From Thiobacillus sp. (GTDB taxonomy: Bacteria; Pseudomonadota; Gammaproteobacteria; Burkholderiales; Thiobacillaceae), in contig JAIBFA010000090.1 in NCBI GenBank assembly GCA_019459325.1, positions 1 through 62,897 on the forward strand: 62,897 bases of DNA, written 5' to 3'. The notes below the pieces were generated by a model. The model made no database searches and was not told the origin of the DNA. It saw only the letters and a program-made list of their open reading frames with translations. A program made the position numbers and the translations under genes. This document shows, in pieces, positions 8,575-16,238 of this stretch (its first letter is position 1; each line of letters begins with the position of its first letter).

Positions 8575-9858
8575 TTAAGCCTCCGCCTTTGCTACTTTGT
8601 TGACCACCTGGATGGCGCGCAATGCCGCCGCCGTGGCCGATTGCACTGCACGATTCACGTCCAGCGCGTTCGACGCGCAGCCGGCGCCGAACACCGCGCC
8701 GTTGGCCGGATCGGCTTCGATGAAACCGCTCGAATCCGCCACGATGTGGCCGGGAATGTTGATGCCCTTGACCGAGGGCTCCATGCCCACCGCCAGCACC
8801 ACCAGGTCGTGCGGCGTCATGTAGCGCTTGTAGCCTTCGGTGTCGACGCCATGGCACACCGGGTTGCCCTGCGCGTCTTCGGTGATCTTCGCGACCTTGG
8901 ACTTGATGAAGCTCACCGAGGGGTCGGCCTGCACCTTCTGGTAGAAATCCTCGAAGCGGTCGATGGCGCGGATGTCGATGTAGTAAATGGTCGACTTGCC
9001 GTCTTCCGGAAATTTCTCGCGCACGTAATGGGTCTGCTTCAGCGACGCCATGCAGCAGATGCGCGAACAGTGCCGCAGATGGTTCTCGTCGCGCGAACCG
9101 GCGCACTGGATGAAGGCGATGTTCTTCGCTTCCTTGCCGTCGGACGGGCGCAGGATCTTGCCGCCGGTAGGGCCGTGGATGTCGGCCAGGCGCTCGAATT
9201 CGACGCTGGTGATGACGTTCTTGAAGCGGCCGTAGCCGTAGGGCTGAATCTTCGCCGCGTCGTAGGGCTGCCAGCCGGTCGCCCACACCACTGCGCCGGC
9301 CTTGACCTGGATCGTTTCCTCCTGCATGTCGAGGTCGACCGCGCCGTACTTGCATGCGGCCTTGGCTTTTTCCGCATCCGGCGTGCCGATGATCACCGGG
9401 TCCAGCACGTAGCGCTGCGGGTAGGCCATCGCGTTCGGCAGGAAGGCCGCCTTGTGCTGGCCGAGGTTGTAGTTGAACGGGTCGTCGACCATCGTCTCGA
9501 CCGCGCGCTCGCAGTCGCCGCAGGCCGTGCAGTTCTCGTTCACGTAGCGCGGCTTGATCTTGATGCTTGCGGTGTAGTTGCCGGTGCTGCCTTCGATGCC
9601 CGTCACTTCGGCCAGCGTCAGAACGCGCACACGGGGATTGCCCTTGAGACGGCGCAGGTTGATTTCCAGACCGCAGGTGGGGTGGCACAGCTTGGGAAAG
9701 TAGCGATACAGCTGGGAGGTGCGTCCGCCCAGTGCGGGATTTTTCTCAACCAGAACCACGTTCTTGCCGGTTTCGGCCGCTTCGAGCGCGGCGGTCATGC
9801 CGGAAATCCCGCCGCCCACCACGAGAATCGTCTCGTTGGTCGCAACATGCTCCGTCAT
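8575..9858 (-). CDS. qmoA: QmoA-like HdrA-family flavoprotein
   Basis: This 427-residue HdrA-related flavoprotein has an N-terminal FAD motif VVGGGISGM at about 12-20, followed by GGRTSQLYRYFPKLCHPTC. It has a second nucleotide-binding half and ends with ALRAIQVV. The frame is open 19 codons further upstream, but GGAGGA lies directly before the ATG at 9856-9858, which fixes the start. The ferredoxin-like motif CTACGDC lacks the fourth cysteine (a Val stands there), so cluster binding at this site is doubtful. It is the first gene of qmoAB-hdrCB, preceded by an inverted-repeat leader. APS reductase genes are not adjacent. Confidence 0.9.
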   Translation of the reverse strand: MTEHVATNETILVVGGGISGMTAALEAAETGKNVVLVEKNPALGGRTSQLYRYFPKLCHPTCGLEINLRRLKGNPRVRVLTLAEVTGIEGSTGNYTASIKIKPRYVNENCTACGDCERAVETMVDDPFNYNLGQHKAAFLPNAMAYPQRYVLDPVIIGTPDAEKAKAACKYGAVDLDMQEETIQVKAGAVVWATGWQPYDAAKIQPYGYGRFKNVITSVEFERLADIHGPTGGKILRPSDGKEAKNIAFIQCAGSRDENHLRHCSRICCMASLKQTHYVREKFPEDGKSTIYYIDIRAIDRFEDFYQKVQADPSVSFIKSKVAKITEDAQGNPVCHGVDTEGYKRYMTPHDLVVLAVGMEPSVKGINIPGHIVADSSGFIEADPANGAVFGAGCASNALDVNRAVQSATAAALRAIQVVNKVAKAEA

Positions 9859-9896
9859 TGTTGTTTCCTCCATCCGATGGATGCAAAGCCATTTGA

Positions 9897-9944
9897 AATT
9901 ACCCGGGATTTCCACCCGGATAACCGGGTTTTCAGCCCGGAATT
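9897..9944 (-). promoter_or_regulatory. Nested inverted repeats in the qmoA leader
   Basis: CCGGG at 9903-9907 and 9924-9928 alternates with CCCGG at 9915-9919 and 9936-9940. This can fold either as two consecutive hairpins or as one outer stem (with AATT on both sides) enclosing the central palindrome CCCGGATAACCGGG. The array lies 39-86 bases before the qmoA start. It may be an operator or an mRNA structure controlling the operon. Confidence 0.5.
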
Positions 9945-10051
9945 GAACCTCTGGAATGGTACTCCGAAGGCCGCGCCCGCCGCCACGGGCAAGCGCGCTA
10001 TCTCAATCGAAGTTTTCTATACGGGAATAAGAGGAAGTACGGATGGGGCCG

Positions 10052-10603
10052 TCACACATGCGGTGTGACAGGCGGTAGAACCGAAGCCGGGGCAGCTTCG
10101 ATGGTGACAATCTCGAACTGCATCGTGGCGAGGTCGGCCATGATGTAGGTGGGGGGTGCACCGACGCCGCCGACGGTGCCGGGGTTGATCAGCCAAGTGT
10201 GGCCGCCCTTGACGGTGGCCACCTGCGAGATGCTGGACTTGTGGTCATGCCCGCAGCACACCAGGTCGTAGTCGCCGGTGCAGGCAAGCGCCTGGGCGTA
10301 GTGGGGATAGTGCACCAGGAACAGGTCGCGGTCGGCCAGGGTGAAGGCCGCGTCCTGGCCGTGGTAGCGGATCACGCTGTTGGGTTCGGCGGCGAGCCGG
10401 CTCATGTTGTAGAGGTCACCGGTGTTGTTGCCGTGGATGACGTGCACCGGTAGTTCGTATTTCTGCAGCACCCGCAGCGTGGTCGGAGCGACCACGTCGC
10501 CGCAGTGCAGCACCGCTTCCGCCCCGTGCGCCTTGGCGTGCTCGACCGCCGCGTCCAGCAGGCGCCGGTTGTCGTGGGAATCGGAAACGATGCAGACCTT
10601 CAT
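10052..10603 (-). CDS. YfcE/MJ0936-family metallophosphoesterase
   Basis: This 183-residue calcineurin-like phosphodiesterase has all the metal-site motifs: SDSHDN (residue 7 on), HCGDVV, HGNNTGD, VHYPH and CGHDH. Family members hydrolyse phosphodiester model compounds with Mn or Ni; the natural substrate is unknown. It is four bases downstream of ppa and probably cotranscribed with it. An inverted repeat GTCACAC/GTGTGAC at 10051-10069 overlaps the stop codon but has no T-tract. A second, more distant relative lies at 61263-61745. Confidence 0.88.
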   Translation of the reverse strand: MKVCIVSDSHDNRRLLDAAVEHAKAHGAEAVLHCGDVVAPTTLRVLQKYELPVHVIHGNNTGDLYNMSRLAAEPNSVIRYHGQDAAFTLADRDLFLVHYPHYAQALACTGDYDLVCCGHDHKSSISQVATVKGGHTWLINPGTVGGVGAPPTYIMADLATMQFEIVTIEAAPASVLPPVTPHV

Positions 10604-10606
10604 GGA

Positions 10607-11155
10607 TCAGAACGCAGGCTTGTCCTTGGCGTTGCGGTAGCGCTCGACGCCGGCGAGGATCTCGGCGCGGGCGTCGTCGATGCCGACCCAGCCTTCGACC
10701 TTGACCCATTTTCCGTCTTCGAGATCCTTGTAGTGCTCGAAGAAGTGGGAAATCTGCTTCAACAACAGCGGCTGCAGGTCTTCGGGCCTGTTCACGCCCT
10801 TGTATAGGCCGCACAACTTGTCGACCGGCACCGCCAGTAATTTGGCGTCGACACCAGCTTCGTCGGTCATCTTCAGCATGCCGATGGGGCGGCAGCGCAC
10901 GACCACACCGGTGATCAGCGGAATCGGAGTCACCACCAGCACGTCGACCGGGTCGCCGTCTTCCGACAGGGTGTGCGGAATGTAGCCGTAGTTGCAGGTG
11001 TAATGCATGGCGGTCGACATGAAGCGGTCGACGAACATCGCGCCGGATTCCTTGTCGACTTCGTACTTGATGGGTTCGCCGTGGGCGGGGATTTCGATGA
11101 TGACGTTGAAATCGTCTGGCAGGTTGCGGCCGGAACTGACGCGATCGAGGCTCAT
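10607..11155 (-). CDS. ppa: Inorganic pyrophosphatase (family I)
   Basis: The 182-residue cytoplasmic enzyme hydrolyses pyrophosphate to two phosphates and pulls biosynthetic reactions forward. The family I signature DGDPVDVLV is present near residue 66, and the substrate-site stretch NYGYIPHT lies just before it. Length matches bacterial hexameric enzymes (about 175). In an APS-reductase sulfur oxidiser it may also balance pyrophosphate used by ATP sulfurylase, but that is inference. It is divergent from mfd with 121 bases between. Confidence 0.96.
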   Translation of the reverse strand: MSLDRVSSGRNLPDDFNVIIEIPAHGEPIKYEVDKESGAMFVDRFMSTAMHYTCNYGYIPHTLSEDGDPVDVLVVTPIPLITGVVVRCRPIGMLKMTDEAGVDAKLLAVPVDKLCGLYKGVNRPEDLQPLLLKQISHFFEHYKDLEDGKWVKVEGWVGIDDARAEILAGVERYRNAKDKPAF

Positions 11156-11187
11156 GGCTTTGAGGACTTGAAAACAGAAAGCCGGGC

Positions 11188-11193
11188 ATTATA
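11188..11193 (-). promoter_or_regulatory. ppa: Probable -10 element for ppa
   Basis: The minus strand reads a perfect TATAAT here, which would start transcription about 26 bases before the ppa ATG. A good -35 hexamer is not evident at 16-18 bases, so the promoter may need an activator or have a weak -35. Confidence 0.45.
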
Positions 11194-11276
11194 CCTGTCC
11201 CCCGCCGTCCTTCGCTCGCCTGCGCGCTCCAGTGGGTGCGTCGGGCTGCAGTTTCTAGGATAATTCGACTTTTTGC

Positions 11277-14200
11277 ATGCTGTTCTCCCCCACCGTCCCT
11301 TCGCCCGGCCATCGCCAGTCCGGCCTCGCCGGCGCCGCCGATGCGCTCTATCTGGCCGAGCTGGCGCGCCACGCCGCGCCGCTGGCGGTGGTGTGCGCAA
11401 GCGCGTGGGACGCCCACCGGCTGGCCGAGGAACTGCGCTGGTTCGACCCTGAATTGCGGGTGTGCGCCTTCCCCGACTGGGAAACCCTGCCTTACGACAC
11501 GTTCTCGCCGCACCCGGACCTGATTTCCGAGCGGCTGGCGACGCTGTACCAGATCTCGCGCGGCGAATTCGACATCGCCGTGGTGGCGCTCTCGACCACG
11601 CTGTACCGGCTGGCGCCGCCGGCCTTCCTCGCCGCCCATACCTTCTTCCTCAAGCAGAAGGACACGCTCGACGAAGCCGCCTTCCGCGCGCAGATGGCGC
11701 TGGGCGGCTACACGCACGTGAATCAGGTGTTCGCGCCGGGCGAATTTTCGGTCCGTGGCGGGCTCATCGACCTCTTCCCCATGGGCAGTCCCCTGCCCTA
11801 CCGCATCGACCTGTTCGACAACGAAATCGAGACGCTGCGCGCCTTCGACGTCGACACCCAGCGCAGCATCTATCCGGTGAACGAGGTGCGGCTCTTGCCG
11901 GCGCGCGAGTTCCCGCTCGACGAGACCGGCATCACCCGCTTCCGGCAGAACTTCCGCGAGCGCTTCGAGGGCGACCCGTCGAAATCCAAGCTGTACAAGG
12001 ACGTCAGCAACGGCCTCGCGCCGGCCGGCATCGAGTACTACCTGCCGCTGTTTTTCGACGAGACCGCGACATTGTTCGACTACCTGCCGAAGCAAACGCG
12101 CATCGTCGCCCACGGCGCACTCGATCCGGCCGGCCAGGCGTTCTGGGCCGACGCGCAAGGCCGCTTCCGCCTGCTGTCGGGCGACAAGGACCGGCCGCTG
12201 CTGCCTCCCGCCGAGCTCTTTCTTGCGACCGATGCGTTCTTCAGCCTGGCCAAGGAATACAGCCGGCTCGATGTGGAACAGGCCGGCAGCGGGCTGGCGC
12301 ATTCCGTCCCGCCGATTTCGGTGGACCGCCGCGAGGCGCACCCGGTCGCCAAGCTGCAGGGCTTCATCGACGGCTTCCAGGGAAAAACCCTGATCGTCGC
12401 GCCCTCCGCCGGGCGCCGCGAAACCCTGCACGAATACCTCGCCGAGCACGGCCTCGACGCCAGACTGTGCGACAGCTGGGCCGACTGCCTGCCCAGCGCC
12501 GAGCGCATCCTGCTCACGCACGGGCCGCTGGCCGAAGGCTTCATCACGAGCGACGGTGCGCTCGCCGTCGTCACCGAAACCGAGCTCTACGCGATCCCGC
12601 CGAAAACGCGTCGCGCACGCGAAGCCCGCGCGACGCAGATCGACAATCTGCTGCGCGATCTCTCCGAACTGAAACCCGGCGACCCGGTCGTGCACGCGCA
12701 ATACGGGGTCGGCCAGTACCTCGGCCTCGTCAACATGGACCTCGGCGACGGCGACACCGAGTTCCTGCAACTCGAATACGCCAAGGGCGACAAGCTCTAT
12801 GTGCCGGTCGCCAACCTGCATCTGATTTCGCGCTACAGCGGCGCGGGTGAAGGCGCAGCGCCCTTGCACAAACTCGGCACCGACCAGTGGGAGAAAGCAC
12901 GCCGCCGCGCGATGCAGGCGGCACGCGACACCGCGGCCGAGCTCTTGAATCTGTATGCCTTGCGCGCGGCGCGCGAGGGCCATGCGTTCAAGTTTTCGCT
13001 GCACGATTACGAAGCCTTCGCCGAGGGCTTCGGCTATGAGGAAACGCCCGATCAGGCCTCTGCCATCGCCGCGGTGATGGGCGACATGCAGTCGGGCAAG
13101 CCGATGGACCGGCTGGTGTGCGGCGACGTCGGCTTCGGCAAGACCGAGGTCGCGCTGCGCGCCGCCTTCATGGCGGTGATGGGCGGCTACCAGGTGGCGG
13201 TGCTGGTGCCGACCACGCTGCTCGCCGAGCAGCATTTCCATAACTTCTCCGACCGCTTCTCCGCCTGGCCGATCAAGCTCGCCGAACTGTCGCGCTTCCG
13301 CAGCCCCAAGGAACAGGCTGCGGCGTTGCAGGCGCTCGCGGACGGCAAGCTCGACATCGTCATCGGCACCCACCGGCTGATCCAGAAGGACGTGAAATTC
13401 GCCCGCCTGGGGCTGGTGATCCTCGACGAGGAGCACCGTTTCGGGGTGCGCCAGAAGGAGCAGCTGAAGGCGCTGCGTGCCGAGGTCGATGTGCTGACTT
13501 TGACCGCGACGCCGATCCCGCGCACGCTGGCGATGTCGCTCGAAGGCATCCGCGATTTCTCGGTGATTGCGACTGCGCCGCAGAAGCGGCTGGCCGTCAA
13601 AACCTTCGTGCAGTCGTTCTCCGGCGGGCTGATCCGCGAGGCGGTGCTGCGCGAGCTGAAGCGCGGCGGCCAGGTGTACTTCCTGCACAACGAGGTCAGC
13701 ACCATCGAGGCCATGCGCGAGCGGCTGGAAAAACTGCTGCCGGAAGCGCGCATCCGCGTCGGCCACGGCCAGCAGGGCGAACGCGAGCTGGAACAGGTGA
13801 TGCGAGATTTCTACCAGCAGCGCTTCGACATCCTGTTGTGCACCACCATCATCGAGACCGGCATCGACGTGCCCACCGCCAACACCATCCTGATCAACCG
13901 CGCCGACAAGTTCGGGCTGGCCCAACTGCATCAATTAAGGGGCCGCGTCGGTCGCTCGCACCACCAGGCCTTTGCCTATCTGCTGGTGGAGGAGGACCGT
14001 ACCCTGACCCCGCAGGCGAAGAAACGCCTGGAAGCGATCCAGCTGCTGGAGGAGCTGGGCTCTGGCTTCCATCTCGCGATGCAGGACATGGAAATCCGCG
14101 GCGCCGGCGAAGTGCTGGGCGACAAGCAGAGCGGCGAGATCATCGAGGTCGGTTTTTCACTCTACAACGACATGCTGGCCGGCGCGGTGGCGAGCCTCAA

Positions 14201-14666
14201 GGCCGGCAAGGAGCCGGACATGAGCCAGCCGCTGGGCGTGGTGTCCGAGATCAACCTGCACATGCCCGCGCTGCTGCCGGTCGACTACTGCCCCGACGTG
14301 CACGAGCGGCTGGTGCTGTACAAGCGGCTGGCGAGCGTGCACGACGCCGAGGAGCTGACCCAACTGCAGGAAGAACTGATCGACCGTTTCGGCCAGCTAC
14401 CCGACCCGGCGCGCGCGCTGCTCGACACCCATCGCCTGCGCCTCGCCGCCAAACCGCTCGGCATCATGAAGGTCGACGCCAGCAGCGACAGCATCCTGCT
14501 GCAGTTCGTGCCGCAACCGCCGATCGATCCGGGCCGCATCATCCAACTCATCCAGACCCGGCGCGACATCAAGCTGGCAGGCGAGAACCGCCTGCGCTGG
14601 CAGGCCAGTTCGCCTGCGCAGGCGCGCGCCGCCAACGTCATCACCCTGCTCAACCTGTTGAAATAA
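11277..14666 (+). CDS. mfd: Transcription-repair coupling factor Mfd
   Basis: The 1129-residue ATPase has the full Mfd layout. The UvrB-like N-terminal part contains FPDWETLPYD. The RNA polymerase interaction (CarD-like) domain starts near residue 466 (VVHAQYGVGQY). An SF2 translocase follows with Walker A GDVGFGKTEVA near 615 and DEEH near 716, and then the C-terminal domain. Mfd removes stalled RNA polymerase and recruits UvrA. The length agrees with the family (about 1150). A very long open frame on the opposite strand is a codon-bias shadow. serB follows after nine bases, so the two are probably cotranscribed. Confidence 0.97.
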   Translation: MLFSPTVPSPGHRQSGLAGAADALYLAELARHAAPLAVVCASAWDAHRLAEELRWFDPELRVCAFPDWETLPYDTFSPHPDLISERLATLYQISRGEFDIAVVALSTTLYRLAPPAFLAAHTFFLKQKDTLDEAAFRAQMALGGYTHVNQVFAPGEFSVRGGLIDLFPMGSPLPYRIDLFDNEIETLRAFDVDTQRSIYPVNEVRLLPAREFPLDETGITRFRQNFRERFEGDPSKSKLYKDVSNGLAPAGIEYYLPLFFDETATLFDYLPKQTRIVAHGALDPAGQAFWADAQGRFRLLSGDKDRPLLPPAELFLATDAFFSLAKEYSRLDVEQAGSGLAHSVPPISVDRREAHPVAKLQGFIDGFQGKTLIVAPSAGRRETLHEYLAEHGLDARLCDSWADCLPSAERILLTHGPLAEGFITSDGALAVVTETELYAIPPKTRRAREARATQIDNLLRDLSELKPGDPVVHAQYGVGQYLGLVNMDLGDGDTEFLQLEYAKGDKLYVPVANLHLISRYSGAGEGAAPLHKLGTDQWEKARRRAMQAARDTAAELLNLYALRAAREGHAFKFSLHDYEAFAEGFGYEETPDQASAIAAVMGDMQSGKPMDRLVCGDVGFGKTEVALRAAFMAVMGGYQVAVLVPTTLLAEQHFHNFSDRFSAWPIKLAELSRFRSPKEQAAALQALADGKLDIVIGTHRLIQKDVKFARLGLVILDEEHRFGVRQKEQLKALRAEVDVLTLTATPIPRTLAMSLEGIRDFSVIATAPQKRLAVKTFVQSFSGGLIREAVLRELKRGGQVYFLHNEVSTIEAMRERLEKLLPEARIRVGHGQQGERELEQVMRDFYQQRFDILLCTTIIETGIDVPTANTILINRADKFGLAQLHQLRGRVGRSHHQAFAYLLVEEDRTLTPQAKKRLEAIQLLEELGSGFHLAMQDMEIRGAGEVLGDKQSGEIIEVGFSLYNDMLAGAVASLKAGKEPDMSQPLGVVSEINLHMPALLPVDYCPDVHERLVLYKRLASVHDAEELTQLQEELIDRFGQLPDPARALLDTHRLRLAAKPLGIMKVDASSDSILLQFVPQPPIDPGRIIQLIQTRRDIKLAGENRLRWQASSPAQARAANVITLLNLLK

Positions 14667-14675
14667 AGAAGCAAC

Positions 14676-15530
14676 ATGAATCTGATCGTCCAGGGACACG
14701 ACATCCCCACCCCCAGCCTCAAGCAACTCGCCAAACTCACCGGCGCCGCGGCCATCGAAGCGGTTTCGCTGACGGCATTCCGGCTGCGGGCAGCCGACGC
14801 CGGCCAGCGTGCCAAAGTCGCCGCCTTCTGCGAGGAAAACCAGCTCGACTACGGATGGGTTCCGGCGAGCCGCCGCATCGGCGACTTCGGCCTCTTGGTG
14901 ATGGACATGGATTCGACCCTGATCACCATCGAGTGCATCGACGAAATCGCCGACATGCAGGGACTGAAGCCTCAGGTGTCGGCGATTACCGAAGCGGCGA
15001 TGCGCGGCGAGATCGACTTTGCCGAAAGCTTGCGCCGCCGCGTGTCGCTCCTGGAAGGCCTCGACCAGTCCGCCCTGAAACGGGTATACGACGAGCGGCT
15101 GCAGTTGTCACCGGGCGCCGAAACGCTGTTGGCGGCAGCGCACGCAGCCGGGGTCAAGACCCTGCTGGTGTCGGGCGGTTTCACCTTCTTCACCGAACGG
15201 CTGCAGCCCCGTCTGGGCCTGGACTACACCGCCGCCAACACGCTGGACGTGGCCGCCGGCAAGTTGACCGGGCGCGTGCTGGGCGACATCGTCGACGCCC
15301 AGGGCAAGGCCGACTGGCTCAACCGGGTGCGCGCCGAGTTAAGATTGGAAAAGAAACAGGTCATCGCCTTGGGCGACGGCGCCAACGACCTCAAGATGAT
15401 GTCCGAAGCCGGCATCAGCATCGCCTTCCGCGCCAAGCCGGTGGTGCGCGCGCAGGCCAGCTACGCACTGAACCAGGTGGGGCTGGACGGGGTAATTCCG
15501 CTGCTCGGCGAAAACGGGTGCGCCGGCTAA
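14676..15530 (+). CDS. serB: Phosphoserine phosphatase SerB
   Basis: The 284-residue HAD-family enzyme performs the last step of serine synthesis. Motif I is DMDSTLI with the nucleophile Asp and the following general-acid Asp. Motif II is the Ser in LLVSGG, and motif III is GDGANDLKM. A roughly 70-residue N-terminal extension before the catalytic core is in the position of the regulatory region seen in longer SerB proteins. It starts nine bases after mfd. Confidence 0.95.
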   Translation: MNLIVQGHDIPTPSLKQLAKLTGAAAIEAVSLTAFRLRAADAGQRAKVAAFCEENQLDYGWVPASRRIGDFGLLVMDMDSTLITIECIDEIADMQGLKPQVSAITEAAMRGEIDFAESLRRRVSLLEGLDQSALKRVYDERLQLSPGAETLLAAAHAAGVKTLLVSGGFTFFTERLQPRLGLDYTAANTLDVAAGKLTGRVLGDIVDAQGKADWLNRVRAELRLEKKQVIALGDGANDLKMMSEAGISIAFRAKPVVRAQASYALNQVGLDGVIPLLGENGCAG

Positions 15531-15608
15531 AGAAAATACGCTGGCCGCCGTTAAACCATTGAGTGCCCAATCAGTCATAAGATCGAACCACCGCGACCAG
15601 GATTCCCC

Positions 15609-15914
15609 GTGAAAATCGACAAGCGCATCACCCCTCCCGCCGCCTCCAAAGTCTCTTCTGCCAAGGGCAAGGGCGCGGGCAAGACATCCGCCCCTGCGGG
15701 CGGCAGCGATTCGCTGACGCTGACCGAATCGAGCACCCGCATCCGCTCGCTCGAGTCCGAACTCGCTTCGGTCGACGTCACCGATGTCGGCAAGGTCGAG
15801 GCAGTCAAGGCCGCGCTTGCCGATGGCAGCTTCACCGTCGACGCCGAAGTGGTGGCCGACCGTCTGATCGATCACACCAAGGAAGCCCTGCGCAAGCGTC
15901 CGCGCAAGAAGTAA
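15609..15914 (+). CDS. flgM: FlgM-like anti-sigma-28 factor
   Basis: The 101-residue protein has a disordered, Lys/Ser/Ala-rich N-terminal half. Its C-terminal half matches FlgM, with VEAVKAALADGSFTVDAEVVA and a final basic helix. FlgM binds FliA (sigma-28) until the flagellar hook is complete. No flagellar gene is near, so this copy is an orphan; it could belong to a flagellar regulon encoded elsewhere or have another sigma partner. The start codon is GTG with AGGA upstream. A strong terminator follows directly. Confidence 0.8.
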   Translation: MKIDKRITPPAASKVSSAKGKGAGKTSAPAGGSDSLTLTESSTRIRSLESELASVDVTDVGKVEAVKAALADGSFTVDAEVVADRLIDHTKEALRKRPRKK

Positions 15915-15932
15915 TCCTTCCCAAACCGACAG

Positions 15933-15965
15933 GCCCGCGGATGCAAACCGCGGGCTTTTGTTTTT
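15933..15965 (+). terminator. Intrinsic terminator after flgM
   Basis: A perfect eight-base stem GCCCGCGG/CCGCGGGC with a seven-base loop is followed by a T-rich tract (TTTTGTTTTT). It ends the mfd-serB-flgM direction. Confidence 0.9.
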
Positions 15966-16010
15966 CAGCTGGAATAAAATCGGGCTCCAAGATTGCTTTC
16001 GGAGTTCAGC

Positions 16011-16220
16011 ATGAGTGAAATCGTTTTGTCCGTCACCGGCATGACCTGCGGCGGCTGCGTCAACAGCGTACAGAAAGTCCTGACGGCCCTGCCCGGGGTA
16101 CAAAGCGTCGAGGTCACGCTGACGCCGGGTCAGGCGCGCGTGGTGGTCGATCCTGCGCGCATCGACCGCGCGGCACTGGTCCAGGCCATCGTCGATGCAG
16201 GGTTTGGCGTCGCCGGCTGA
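16011..16220 (+). CDS. HMA-domain metal-binding protein (copper chaperone-like)
   Basis: The 69-residue protein is a single heavy-metal-associated domain with GMTCGGC carrying the CxxC metal site, and the usual ferredoxin-like beta-alpha-beta-beta-alpha-beta pattern. Such proteins hand Cu(I) or another soft metal to P-type ATPases. GGAG seven bases before the ATG at 16011 supports this start over an upstream TTG. No P-type ATPase is adjacent, so the partner and the metal are open. Confidence 0.88.
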   Translation: MSEIVLSVTGMTCGGCVNSVQKVLTALPGVQSVEVTLTPGQARVVVDPARIDRAALVQAIVDAGFGVAG

Positions 16221-16238
16221 GCCCGCGCAACTGACCTC

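Noticed and set aside
8008..10068. A 686-residue plus-strand frame opposite qmoA and the end of qmoB
   Set aside because: Antisense shadow of two well-supported genes.
10416..13934. A 1172-residue open frame on the minus strand opposite mfd and through ppa
   Set aside because: It is antisense to strongly recognisable mfd and covers ppa in another frame. Its composition (His, Gly, Arg, Gln rich) is typical of a codon-bias shadow in high-GC DNA.
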